NCBI GenBank assembly: GCA_020543525.1
Contig: JAHYIO010000036.1
Coordinates: forward strand, 372,001-436,000
Direction: 5' to 3'
DNA length: 64,000 nt
Source of the DNA: Coriolopsis trogii
Lineage: Eukaryota; Basidiomycota; Agaricomycetes; Polyporales; Polyporaceae
Under the pieces are notes generated by a model. It was not told where the DNA came from. It saw only the letters and a program-made list of their open reading frames with translations, and ran no database searches. Made by a program: the position numbers and the translations under genes. Of this stretch, positions 12,809 through 25,300 are shown piece by piece. The stretch's first letter is position 1, and each line of letters begins with the position of its first letter.

Positions 12809-13893
12809 CTACGTTGTTGCGATCTTCAGCACCACCAACGCGCCCTCATACTGCCTCAGATCACCCGGAGTATGTATCGGGAAGAAGCCATGATTCAGAT
12901 TATGCTTCATACGTTTGTCAGGGTCTGTCAGGCAACCTGTGCAGACATCATAGTCTAGAGGTCCGTTAGTCTTGCTCATTACTCGGCCGATATTCTGATC
13001 AGGTGAAGTGGACGGACCTGAGCAAACGAGACACCGGTTCCTGACACCCACAAGTGGACTCTGCTGGCATATGTCGCACGTTATACCTGCGTGCACCACG
13101 CTCTGCTGGGGAGTCGGTGCAGACAAAGCTGCGCTAGCGTGGACGAGCTTCCGTGCGCGGTCATAGCCTGACCTGTCGAAGAGGGAGGTGATGGGAAAGA
13201 ATGCGTGGGCGGGGTGGTGCGTTTCCCTCTTCGCAGGATCTGATATGCACTTGCTGCAGAAGTCAAAGTCTGCGAGTGCTCAGGTGAGCAGTGTGTGCCG
13301 GCTATTTGAAGGTACGAACATACCATTGCATACCAGGCATTTATGCCGGACGTCCTCGATGTTCTTCCTCGAACACCCATTGCAATATATGTTGGGATGG
13401 ATGAGCGGGGTCGATACCCGAAGCATCGACTTGACCGTCTCATAATCTCGCAGATCGCCAGGGACATGGATTGGGAAGAATTGGTGGTTGGGGTCGTGCG
13501 ACTTCCACTCGTTCGGCGAGGACATGCACGCCCCGCATCTGTCGTATGCTTCGATATACAGTCAATTATATCTTCCATACCCGTCCGAGAGACAAGTGCG
13601 GCTCACTCACACAAGCACTGAATACATTTGTACCTGATTCCGCGTATAGTCGTCTTCCCGCAGAAACCACAAGAGAATCCCTCATGCACCACTTCCGACT
13701 GGCTCTCCGCACCCCGAGGCAACCTCGACTTTGTCTCCGGTTGGCTGGGCCCGAACGAACTTCGGTCCGCGAAGTCGAACGCCGGTGTCTTGTTGGCCGG
13801 AAAGCTGAACCTATTCTGTGAGGTCGAGGGAAAATCAAAAGGCTTCGGTGTCGAGAAGGAACCGAATGTCGACCCTTCGCTCTCAGAATTCAT
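12809..13893 (-). CDS. Triple ZZ-type zinc finger protein
   Basis: The start ATG at 13893 gives a Ser/Phe/Pro-rich leader (GSTFGSFSTPKPFDFPSTS) and then three tandem ZZ-like zinc modules. Each has a CxxC pair near a VRxKCLVC or IRYKCIQC strand: HEGFSCGFCGKTTIRGIRYK, PNIYCNGCSRKNIEDVRHKC and HAGITCDICQQSPLVGVRNR. Each is completed by a YDxCxxC stretch and a DPxKRxxHxxxHxFFPI tail (for example DYDVCTGCLTDPDKRMKHNL). The repeats are separated by short introns. It ends at TAG 12809. ZZ domains bind peptides such as N-terminal degrons or histone tails. There is no catalytic domain, so it is probably an adaptor, perhaps related to autophagy-receptor-type ZZ proteins. The function is inference. Confidence 0.78.
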
Positions 13894-13914
13894 GGTGGTG
13901 GTGGTGGTGGTGGT
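13894..13914 (+). repeat. (GGT)7 microsatellite
   Basis: Seven perfect GGT units directly abut the start codon of the ZZ-finger gene, which lies on the opposite strand and therefore reads (ACC)7 in its 5' leader. Copy-number change here could affect the leader or an upstream in-frame start. Confidence 0.9.
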
Positions 13915-14943
13915 AGAGAACGGCGGTATTACTGCGGTAGGTGGAGTTCGAGACGCTTTTGGTAGTGTGCTTCTCTGGCACGTCGGCACTACCACCTGGC
14001 AAGACGGCAGAGATACTTAACGGGCGCGCAGTGTATCCAGGAGTCAAGATGGCCCAGTCTCTGAATACTTCTACTGTATCATGGCAAGAAACACCCGAAA
14101 ATGATTCACTTTTTTGGGCTCCAGACTGAGGAAATGTTTGCCAGGTTCAAGTCTGCCGGCGTCTAGCCTACCTCTTCGCGCATCTGGTTACTACTACTAG
14201 ATCTTCAGATTCTGGCATGATCTCCTTTCTTCGTCACAACTCATCGCCTATATGATCAATGCAGAGCTCGACCAAATTTGACGGCAGGCTCACCAAACCT
14301 TGCGTTTGTCTCTAGACTAGTACCAGGAAGCGGCCGCGATGTCAGCTGTATTCGCGGGCGCAGCGGTGACTGTCAACTCATGGACTTGGACGACTATTAT
14401 CAAGCGGGATGAAGCATGCTGCGGAAGACCTTTAGGCTCGCGTCATCATTGGATCCATGCACGCGTGAGTCGAACAGGGCGAAGGCAGCCAGATTAGACG
14501 CTCAGCACCGCGCGGGAGCCATCATCCCACTGCTCTCTCTGGCCGGAAAGGACGCGACCGTCGCGTCGCGTCTCGCGCGTGCCACTCCTCACGCGATATG
14601 GACCTCGGTCTTGCGAGCAAGACCGAAACATGTGCTACTTCTCTGGGTTGCGTACACACGTAATGTGGACCAAGAGGCGTGATGGTGAGTAAGCAGATAT
14701 TCTCCGAAACTCGCACATTTCCGACAACGGAGATTCGGCGAGCAGCAAAGCGTCGTTACTTGGTGAGTCCTTCTTACTGTTATTGAGACTCGATATTGAT
14801 GCGTGCCAGGGGTAGGCATAAGGTGATCTATGTATGTTGCAAATCTATGTATCCGGCAGTGTTATAAAGCTCCTGGCCCATCGCGACGCCAGTCGTGTCC
14901 ATACTCCCAGTCCTTCTGCCTGATTACCACGCCTCACGTAGAG
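13915..14943. other. Divergent intergenic region
   Basis: About 1 kb between the ZZ-finger gene (-) and the epimerase-like gene (+). Presumably it contains both promoters. No coding segment or clear motif could be supported. Confidence 0.4.
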
Positions 14944-16241
14944 ATGTCCTCCGCGAAGACAAGAATCTTCTTGACAGGTGCTACAGGTACGTCCGTGTCC
15001 TCACCGGTTCTCTCATCTTGAGCTAATGTCGACGTCGACTGTCTCTTGACTGTAATAAGGATATATTGGGGGTGAGGTCCTCAGCCGTCTCCTGAAACAT
15101 CCTCAAGCGTCAACGTTCGATATCACTGTTCTCGTTCGCAACTCTGAGAAGGCTAAACTTCTACAAGAGAAGTTTGGGCTGACCTCGGTCGTCGGGACTC
15201 ATCAGGAGCTCGACAAAGTCAAAGCTCTTGCAGAGAACGCCGATGTCATCTTCGAACTGGTTCGCAGTGATGTCGTGACTGATCAATTGTTACACAAACT
15301 CACGTTCTTATTAGGCGGAATCCGATAATGTGCCTTTCATTGAAGCCATCATCGAAGGGTTGAAGTCCAGGCACTCCAGGACTGGCGATGTCCCAATCTT
15401 CATACACACGGTAATTGGATCAATCACTCATTTAAGCGCCTTGAATCCATGCTGACTGTGTCGCGCACACAGTCAGGGACGGGCGAGCTCATTGACGACG
15501 CCCGGGGCGAGTTTGTGACCGAGACCATCTACGACGACCTGAACGTCGAACAAATCAAAGCTATCCCAGACGACGCTTTCCATCGCAACGTCGATCTCCC
15601 GGTGGTGCGTGCAGACCTCGCTGGGTATTCCAAGTCGTATATAGTCCTGCCGGGGCACATCTACGGCGAAGCCAAGAACGCTCTCGTCGATGCTGGGGTG
15701 TCGCATGCGCACTCCATGGCCATTCCCATGCTCACCAAGGCCGCGCTCATGCGGAAGCGTGCTGGTGTCGTCGGACCGGGCAAGGCTATATGGCCCCACG
15801 TAAGCATTGAGGACGGTCCGTATTTCTATACTCTATTCGTATTCGACACTCCTGAGGCATAGCACTTGCGTCACAGTCGGAGACTTCTACAGCCTCCTCT
15901 TCGACTCCATCAGGAACAAGCCCGCCGAGACCGGACACGGATGGGAAGGCTTTTACTTCCTCGAGAACGGCGAACACACCTGGTATCAGGTCTCGAGGGC
16001 CATTGGGGACGCGCTTTTTGCGCTTGGTCTTGTGGAGGAAGCGGAGCCGACACCATTCAAGGCCGAGGAGCTCGGCAAGTGCTTCGGGAGCGAGCAGATT
16101 GGTTATATCTTCGGGTCGAACTCGCGCTGTCGTGCGCGTCGCGCGCGATCTATTGGGTGGACGCCGAAACATACCGTGGATGATTTGTTGGCCAGTGTCA
16201 AGCCAGAAGTGGAGTACTGCGCCTCGAATTCGTCGGCTTAG
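14944..16241 (+). CDS. NAD(P)-binding epimerase/NmrA-like protein
   Basis: Extended short-chain dehydrogenase-type Rossmann protein. Exon 1 (from 14944) and exon 2 join to give the glycine-rich loop TRIFLTGATGYIGGEVLSRL. Then come a second strand (FDITVLVRNSEKA), DVIFELAESDNVPFIEAIIE, and a Thr/Ser-rich IHTSGTGELIDDA. A YSKSYIVLPGHIYGEAKNAL segment stands where the Tyr-Lys region is found. The C-terminal exon (about 15870-16241) is the substrate-domain side (FYFLENGEHTWYQVSRAIGD) and ends with TAG at 16239. Four to five short introns. Fungal relatives are annotated only as NAD(P)-binding proteins, so no substrate is named. It is not in an evident pathway cluster. Confidence 0.78.
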
Positions 16242-16464
16242 AGGCATTTTTTGGCCCCGCGCCATTGTAACTCACCGTGTTTTGTCCTCGCAAATATCCA
16301 ATGACTTAGTATACCGCTGTCATGCTCATTGCGTTGATATGAGGCTGCCTAAGTCATCATTTTCTACACCGCGATTAAAGAGTCATGGTGAGACATGTAT
16401 GTGAGTATACGATGTGCAGAATCAGACGGGTCCTCGCGTGGTGGCAGAGTGGCACACAATGCAC

Positions 16465-17690
16465 CTAACCATCGAATCTCGTTACGCCTTCCGCCAGCTG
16501 ACCTTCCGACGCCCGGCCCAGTAGCGGCTGCGCCCCCAATCGCACAATTCCGTCCCTGATGCTCTCCATACTATGCACCTTGAGAGAGATCCGAGTGCCT
16601 ACGACATCGGGCGCAGCGACCCTCTCGCTGAGGTCCTCCATCTGCTCATAGCCAGCAAATGCACGAGCGCCGCAGCAACATGCGCCGCCGCGGGTCGTCT
16701 GTACTCGCCGAGGTCGCGGAGGGGGGGAAGGTTCTCAGCGTAGTTGCACAACCGGCCCCCAAAGACGGTCCAGAGCTCGGAGAGGAGCCGGTCACGGGCG
16801 ACCCCGAGAGCGATGTGCTCACGCGTGCAGAGAGGCTCGTGCAGGATGGCGAGGTAGGCGTTCAGACGGTCAAGCGCGGCGTTTCATAATCCGAGAACGA
16901 GAATGAGCACTGGCACTGTCGCTGGAAGACGGCCAGATCAAGGCGGTCAGCGAGTGTGAGCGCCAGGGGGATCGAGGATGTTGAGCCTCGATCTCGATTG
17001 TGCGCAGTGCGTGCTGGTTGACGCACATGATGCTTAGAGGGACGAGCAGGTTAGTCCGAGTGCTTTCATACAGAATTGCGAGGAGACTTACTAGTTCACC
17101 GCGCTATTTTTCCTGGCGCAGAGGTTTTGAAGCCTACCAGCAGCCTTTGCGTCCTACAAAAAAGCGCGTGGATCGCTCGGTCACTATACGCCACGGCCAT
17201 AATTTGGTCAAGTTTTGTCGCCATCTCCGCCTCCTTCATCTCCAGACTGAGAGCGGACTCTTCGATCGTCCCTCTAACGAGCGGCTGTAGGCCGGTCACT
17301 TCAATCTCCATTAGGCCGGGGAAGTCCGCACGTCGTACGGGCGGTCGTAGTATGGTTGCGGACAGTGACATGGCTGACGGACATGGTGCATGTGGCAGCA
17401 TTCACGGCGAAGAGCATCAATATGACGCCCAAGAGACAGAAGGACAAGAACATCATGAAGGGACACTTGAAGACGTCGATGGCACAGCGCCTTGAGACAG
17501 CACAACGGAGAGTTGATTGTCGAATAAGTGGAGACTATGTCAATCGCACTTGTAAATGCATGTTGGCGACGTTTGGTTGTGGATTGAAAGACCTGACCGT
17601 ACATATCACACATCCAGTGCATCAGTGCCGATAAGTGGGCAATGTCAAAAGAACAGAAACGTACCCCGCAACGGCAGTAAAGCACCACAG
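16465..17690 (-). pseudogene. Possible decayed membrane-protein gene
   Basis: Reading the minus strand, two hydrophobic segments (LWCFTAVAGYVSVLLTLP and FMMFLSFCLLGVILMLFAVN) are followed by LMEIEVTGLQPLVRGTIEES and a long helical stretch. A downstream segment (DRLNAYLAILHEPLCTREHI) leads toward a tail ending at TAG 16465. The pieces lie in different frames. Not every shift is explained by a good intron: for example the frame changes near 16655 without a GT-AG pair, and the membrane part is interrupted by stops. This resembles a degraded copy of a basidiomycete-specific membrane protein. I do not recognise the family; it could instead be an intact gene with introns I placed wrongly. Confidence 0.35.
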
Positions 17691-17699
17691 TCTAACCGG

Positions 17700-18286
17700 C
17701 CGCAGGGGAAGAGGCAAAACTCGCCGCGTCACCCTTTTACGCCACCAATCAATTGTCGAGACCGGGTAGTCGCCGCCAGATTACATACATACTTTCACTC
17801 GCGGGAGTCACCATAGGCGGGCTCGGGCTGCAGAGATGTCGCAACGATTGGCACTGTTCTCAAGCCCGTCGCGGCTGAGGTGAAGGTCGCTGGGAATAAA
17901 GGCGTTGAGCGACTCTCACACACAGCGGGCTCCTGTCAAAAGGCACTGATCAAGGACCTGTTTCTCGACCGCCCTGTGGCCGGCGGCTCTCGCTGACTTC
18001 TGCGTTCATATATGCGTATTCATCGCAAGGGGCCTAGACGACACGTTCACACGTTTGACTTTGTTCAAAAACGTCAATCAATTGCGTAGATTGGACTAGT
18101 ACAGAGATACGCTAAAGTGTAAATCAGACATTTCTTGCTCGAGAGAGGGACTTTAGGCTTGCAGTCTAAACATGCTGAAATGATGTTAGATGTATAGAGA
18201 GAGCGTCCGATATCCAGACACAGTTTGCCCTATTGTCCAATCCAAATTCCGTGCAAGAAATTACCGACAACCGCATTGTCTCCCGT
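17700..18286. other. Intergenic, no gene seen
   Basis: Sequence between the putative decayed gene and the 3' end of the transporter. No supported feature. Confidence 0.4.
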
Positions 18287-21200
18287 TCAGAACCCTAGGC
18301 CGCGGAGAGGGTCGGTGGGAGAGCGACCGCACTGTCCGAGCGTGGGCGGTTCGGCCGGGGCGGGCGCGGCCATGAGCTGCAGAAACAGACAAACAAGCAT
18401 AAGCTCACGCCCTGCAGATTTCACGTCATGAGAGAAGCCTCCCGACTCACCCGAACGGTCTGGATCGTCGTGTACGCAGCTGCGATCGTGCCAAAGACCA
18501 TAAGCGCAATGTCCGCCGCCTTCTGCTTCCGCGTCCGTGCGCACGCCTTGTAGTGAAGCATCGCCGGGTAAACGTAGCACAGGGGCACGCTGTGAAGTGC
18601 ACATGGGTCAAATTCAATTTGTCGCCAATGAGAGAGTGCGGGTTGCGCGACGTACCAGGCGAAACTGCCGACAAACGCGACAAACTTGTCCAGATCGGCG
18701 GCACCAAAATAGCTGAGTCCCGCACAGAACACGACGACGACGAAGCGGAAAAAGTTCTTTTGCCACTTGACGAGCACGTTCTGCTTCCCGCTGCGATCAA
18801 AGATACCGTTCTCCATGATGCGCACGGCAGGGAAGAGCTGCAACGGGACTGAAAGCAGGATCGCGAGCGAGTACAAGAATTGGACCTGGAACGAAGATGT
18901 CAGGTGAATAGGGTGAACGTGTGCTAGGAGGTTCTGGGCTGACCGTCTGTGTGAGCTTGCTCGTGGTGTCGAGGTTGACGATGACGACGGTTTGGACGTC
19001 TGCTCCGAAAGTGAGATAAGACATCACACCGCCTCCGCAGAAGAGCACTGAAAGGAAACCATCAGTATGCGAAGGGCGTCTTGAGATCGGGAACACCCAC
19101 CCATCAGGAACAGCATCACTCCAGTCAGAACCTTGGGGAACTTGCGGGGCTCCTTCATGGAATCGGTCACAGGGATTACCTGGGATGACGTCAATAAGTA
19201 CAATCCATAGCGACGCAAAAACTTCGACATACCAAACCGATACCTTCGAACGAGAAGACGGCCGTTCTATCACAGTCTGTCAGCCACTCTGTAGCTTCTC
19301 ATATGCTCAACAATCCAATCTCACCCTATCAACAACGGCCAGTCCGTGGGATTGAACAGCTCCACGTGAGCGTGGCCGTTACGCGCCATGATCTTGGCCT
19401 CACTTCCAAAGATATAGATAAGTCCGGCAAGAATGAACACATCAGCAATGAGTGCCGTCGTGCTGAGCTTCGCTAGGTTCCGCACAAGAGCCAGAGGTAA
19501 GAAGATGATCATCTGGAGAAGGATGAAGTACTGGATCCCGAGCAGCTTCGCGCAATTGGTGATAGCCAAAACGAACGACTGGAGGTTCTCCGAGACGAAG
19601 ATGATGTAGGCCGAGACGAAGCCGAGTTGAGAGACCGTGATTGAGCCAAGAATAGCGTAGCGCATCCATGGACCGTACAACGTGCCACCGATGTCTGTGA
19701 TGGAATGTTCAGAGGCGAGCTTCAAGAGCGGGACGACAGAGAAACGCACCGCCGAAACTTCCAGACACAACAAACTTCGTCTTGACAAGTAGGAGGAAAG
19801 AATACAACGAAATTAACGCAATGAACGTCAGGACCGCGCTCGAGAACAGTATACCGCCGTTGTAGAAGCTACCGAGACTGGTGAGTAAGAGATTGCAAGG
19901 AACGATGATTCACATGGACTCACGCCTTGCCGAGGAATAGAATGCCGGTGCCCACGAACGCTTTCAGTAGCTGAGAATGCCGTCTGTGAGTTTCCTGCAG
20001 CAGTGTGACGCGAAGACACATACCATGAGAACAGCATCTGTAACGGTTGCATCGCCGTGCGGCCCAACACTCGACATGCGTCTCCTCGATCGAGAGCGGG
20101 AGCCGTGCGGTCGCTCCAGGAGTGGTGATCGTTCCGACGGCTTATGACCACTTGCAGAGGTCGTAGCGATAGTTATAGACGAGGGCTCAAGTCCGCTCGT
20201 ACCATACAAAGGCTCTCCTCGAAGATATGGAGGCGTCCGCGTGCCCGTTGGCTCCTCTTCATCCTCCATCTCGTCCTCCTCGATTTCCTCCAAGTCTTCA
20301 CCAGCCTGATAGGATATCAATACGGGCATATGCTACGCATATGGGTGAAATAACTTACGAAGTGACCGAAGATATACAAGAACTCGATGAAGTTTCGGAC
20401 CATGTGGGGTTGCGTCCCACGTTCTGGATCGTTGAGCACGACATGAGCACGACGGAAACCACCTGGCTCGTGGAGATGCTCAAAGGCCGGATGAACTGGT
20501 TGCGCATTGGTGGATCCGGCATATGAAGCAGAACGGGGACGAGCGGCTTGTCTCCGCTTGTCGGCTTGCCACTTGTATATGCTATGACTGAAACAACAAG
20601 TCAGGACAAAACATCCCATGGGAGATTCAGCATACACGACGGACAACAACCCATACCATCCCTCAGAATAAGCGGGCAATATCACCGGAACTACTCTCCT
20701 GCTGCGGTGCGGAGTATTTTGGAAATGACAGTAGGTCTCAAACTCCGAAGAGCTGTTGTTGACCTAACAGCAATGATGGCGTGGTCTCTGGACCAGAATC
20801 AGAGACCAATACGATCTCCATACAGTCCCGAACTGCCGATCGCGACCCCGATTTTCGCCACGGACGTCAAATGCGCATACGTGTTGATGTCACAATCGTC
20901 CAAACGTCCATGGGGTCGCGGGCTGCGGACGTCCACGGAGTATATCGCAGTTTCGGTGTGATATTCTGTGCCTGCACCTAGGGATGGTACAGGGCGTTGC
21001 CCGTCATGTTACCGAGGCGCGCATGACTCACGTAATGTCGCCTCCGGGAGCATCAAAAGGAACAGGGAAAGGCTCCGTATCTTCTCTCTGTATGCGAAGT
21101 TGCGAGATAGAAGAACGCTTGGAGACATGACCGGAGCCTTCAGAGCCACGGCGAGAGGAGCCTCCGACGTCTTGGTCTGGAGTAGGGGCGGAGGGTTGGT

Positions 21201-21603
21201 TGTTACGCTCCTCCCGGGACACGAGATGCTTCCTGAGTACCCTCGCTTTCTCTTCATCCGTCAGGTCATCGAACGGGTTATCACCGCTGCCAGGCGTCCC
21301 AGGCGTGGGACGGGCATTGATCCCTCCGACGCGGGGGCTTGAGGATGTTTCTCCCACTGGAGCACCAGGAAGAAAGGTAGAAGCTAGCCTGGGTGTGCCC
21401 TGCGGCGTGGCATTCGACCTCGGCGGTATGTTGGGTGGAGGAGGTGTGCCCGTGTACTGTGCCCGGAGGAAGCGTGGACTGGGAGAAGCAGAGAGAGAGG
21501 TGCCGAAATTGGGAGTGCCAGAGATAGGCGGAGTGCTAGCAGCATTCAAAGGCGACCCACGTCGCGGACTGGGGATGTCGAACGGTTTAGAGGGCGAGGT
21601 CAT
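18287..21603 (-). CDS. Vacuolar amino acid transporter, AVT3-like
   Basis: Amino acid/auxin permease family (Aa_trans) protein expected in the vacuolar membrane, exporting neutral amino acids to the cytosol. A long cytosolic N-terminus (from 21603, MTSPSKPFDIPSPRRG) is rich in Pro, Ser and Thr and carries an acidic patch (NPFDDLTDEEKARVLRKHLV, then EDLEEIEEDEMEDEEEP), as in other fungal AVT3/AVT4 proteins. The membrane domain is spread over many exons. Visible segments include RYAILGSITVSQLGFVSAYI, CAKLLGIQYFILLQMIIFLP, YSLAILLSVPLQLFPAVRIM and FFRFVVVVFCAGLSYFGAAD, followed by LDKFVAFVGSFA and VPLCYVYPAMLHY. The last exon gives LMAAPAPAEPPTLGQCGRSP and stops at 18287. Intron positions near 18900-20700 were not all checked. 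Confidence 0.82.
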
Positions 21604-22367
21604 CGTCGTCGTCGGCGAGCAAGCAAGTTCCGACGACTTGCGTCAAGTCTGGGGTAGACGCCCGTAGCACGTGGCACGGCGATGCCAGATCCAAGTCTGA
21701 AGCTGTCCATTAAGGGTTGTCTCTGAACCACCACCACCAACAAGGTTCAAACACGAATAGCAGCTCTCATATCATGATCGTCTGCAGGTATAGGGAGCCT
21801 AGCGATTCAGGGCTTCAGGCTTAAATTCGGAGCATACGTTCGACCTTTCGAGCTATATATCCTCGAACGTGAGGTTGAATTGTGGGTGGTGAGTTGCGCC
21901 GGTATTCACTTCGGATTGAGTCAACAGGCTCACTTCTGATAATCTGTTTTCTTCACCCTGTCTGACTTAGTATTCTTTGCGGCGCGCATATAAACAGGCA
22001 CACATTGTATAGAGAGCTCAGGACTTGAGGCCTCAGGCCACAATTGCAGGCCTTGAGATACAAGTTCCGAATGGGGGATTGGATTGGGGTGAGTTGCGCC
22101 GAGATCTCCTCCGGTCTCCGAAATGACTGAATTGCACGGACGGCTCTCCGAAGCAGTTCACCTTGCCCCGCTGACACGCGGCAGCTGCGTTGCAAGGTGC
22201 CAATCTGAGCGCGTGTGTCGCCGCGAGTCTGTTTAATGTCCTCACCTCACCGTTTCCATGAGCATTCCCCGTTTACATAAAGGTATGGCAAGCTCACTCC
22301 AGGGTATACGCCTTCGCTCTCCACCGCTACCCTCGTCCTACCCCGTCGGGCTGCAGCGCTGGACGCA
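21604..22367. other. Divergent promoter region
   Basis: Separates the transporter (-) from the peroxiredoxin-like gene (+). There is a loose similarity between the stretch around 21840-21900 and that around 22030-22100 (shared phrases such as ggtgagttgcgccg), which may be a short local duplication. No coding segment is supported. Confidence 0.35.
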
Positions 22368-25300
22368 ATGGCTGCTCGCGATACTCGTTCCGCTGCTCGC
22401 ATCAAGCGTAAACCGCCCCCATCATTCCCTTACTCTCCCAAATATCCTCTGCCCGACCCTTCTGACCCATTCGCACCTCTTCAGGTGCTTCGCGAGCGCG
22501 CACACTCGTCTCAGACTCCCTCGTACCGCAATCATTCCAACTCGTCCTTGGCTCCCTCACCTCCTGCCACTAGCGAGAGTGAACGCTTCACCGTCCAACT
22601 CCACGCGGACTTACCTCCCCCTCCCCGAGCTCTGGTACACGCGACCCGCAGCATAGAGGCGTTCAATCACAGTGAAGGGTACCACTCGGACAATTCCAGG
22701 CCTCCCCGTCCCCCACGTGCAAAGGCTCGTCCCAACCGAGATTCCAAGTCCTATTTCACAGACGCAGACGTGCAGTCCGCATCGCAACCCAATTCACGCC
22801 ACCATGATCAAGATCATGATCCTTCAGAGAGACTCTCAGAGCGGCAGTACCATTACCGACGACGCTCTCAGACTTTATCGTTCTATCCTGCGACGCTTCC
22901 TCAGGTACCAGCCCCGGTTGCAGACTCAGGACGTCCCGCCACTAAGGAGGAGAACGTCATCGTGGAAAGTCCCGACCAGTTGAGCTCGACTTCCCATCTG
23001 TCCCAGCACAACCAGTACGTATATGACGACCGTCAATCTCATGGCCACGTCTACGACCATGGACATCGTCCGCACCCTGCGTCCACAGTCGACTCTCACG
23101 GGCACTCCCATCTACAGATGTCTGTCCACTCTGGACCGACGACACCGCCTATGACTCCCGACGACACGATGACTATGAGCAGTGTCAGCGTTCGAGATCG
23201 TTCCGAGTCCGTGCTGTCAATGGTCCCTCCCCCGCCTCCTAAGCATCTCATCATCGAAGACGAGACTGAACACTCGACTCTGGAGCCTGGCGTGTTCGTC
23301 GCGCCCGAGATGTCGAGGATTCGAACATCGGAGTTCCCCGCTTTGCTTGGGAAAACCGAGCCTGATTCTCCGCCTCCGCTGCCAGTTCCACCACCTGGAG
23401 CGGTACCCCCCTACGTTGAGTCCGAGCCGGAACAAGACTACGATGTTAGGCGTCGCAATGGCTCCGGATCAGGAGACCGGAGAGACAGCATCACGAAGAA
23501 ACTACGCAGATCATCACTCCTGGTGCGTGGGCGGAAGGTTTCCGATCCATCCCCGCTGGCACCTACATGGTCGATGAGACTACCGGCAGTGCGGGACTCT
23601 ATCTTTGGCTCCTCCTCCCGTCCCCCCAGCCAACCTGCCCCTGCGGCTGCGACGACTAGCGCGACTCGCCACAGCGTCGTCCCTGAGGTCCTACGTTCGG
23701 GTATGAGCGGTGAAGCTGCAGACAATAGGAAGAGGGCCAAGATGTCGCACAGGAAGAGCCTCAGCCATGTCAGCCTTGGCGTTACACCTCTTCCGAACGT
23801 GAGCTTTGGACCAGCATCGTCCCCTATGGTGCAGGCGGAGAATCTGAGCCTAGCAAGTACACTGGTTGGCGACCCTGGCGGAGATGCATGCAGCGAGCCC
23901 ACGCCTTCATACCTTGCACATTCCCAGCATGACACCCTCCTACAGCCTCAGCCGCAGCTGCCCCCGCCCCAGCATCCGTCGCAGACACTCGCACGAGCGC
24001 TGGAACTGACGCCCCTGCCTCCGAAGGATGCACCGCTTCCCCCCATCAGGAAAGACACACGGCTTCCCACCCCTCCTCAGGAGAGTTCTCGTCCCTCCGC
24101 TGCTATTCCTGTTGTCAACTACGAACGGCGTCGGGATACACAGCATGCGTCCACACACATTGTGGTCATCGATGATACCCTGCCGGAATCCTCGGGGCAT
24201 GCCACATTCGTCCGCTCACGAACGCCCATCAACGGAGGGCGGGCTTCTCCAGAGATGGAGATGGACGAGGTCGTTCTTATGAGGTCGTCACGGTTCTTGC
24301 CATCATCAGAATACGAGCGAGAACATTCCTCCCCGTCGCCACCGCTGTTGGCCAATTCACTGCTAGTGCGACCAACGTCAACCTCGACGGCTATCTCGCT
24401 CGGGGCTCTGCCGCCCTCAGTTCCGCTTGTTTCGCCTGCGCCCATGTCTTCCCAGATAAACGTGCCTACTATCTCCGTCACGCACACACATCCCCCTGCG
24501 CGCCCGGAGCTGGGCCAACGTCGCTCATCCACACCTCCACCACCTCCACCACGCCGACGCCCGTCCCCTCCTCAGGCTGTCCTGCGTCGTCCGCCATCCC
24601 CACTGCCGCCACCGCCTCGAGACGAACTTGAGCCTCCTACACCAGCACCTATGCCACTTTCTCCCCCGAGACGCATGGAGGCTGATATCGATACACCGTT
24701 GCCACAGCCACCTCTGCCATCTCCGCCCGCCCCGCGCACGAGGACTCCTCCTCGCGTTGACGAGCGTCGGGACCAGTACCCGCCTGCTCCAGCCCCGATA
24801 CCAGCTCGGCCACGCAGTCCATACGAGACGAGGCAACGGAGGAGTGAAGAACGACGCTCATCCGAGGACCGCCAAGAACGTGCGGCGCCTCCATACCTGC
24901 CAGTCGCCCAAGTACGCCCTCCTACCCAGACTCAGCCAGAGCCGCAGGCCAAGTCCGATCTGACTGGACCAGCCAGCCGCTCGCGCACGAGACTGGCGCA
25001 AAGCCAAGCCGGGAGCTCTAGTACCCCACATAATTCGGTGCGGCAGCGACGGCAGGGAGGACAGGGGCCCTTGCAGAATAGTGTGGCGCACACGCAGCTT
25101 CCCTTCCGTCCTCAACCTCCGCCAGTCCAGCAACACGCTCCTTCGCGCGCGCAATCGCCCCAACCCCAGCCCGAGCACCAAACCCAGACACAGTCCCAGC
25201 ATCAGGTCGTCGCAGTCATACGGACCGTGCCCGCGCCTACGCGCGCCAAGTCGCCACAGCCCTTGGTAGTCACCACGCGAGCACAGAGTCCGCCCCCGTT

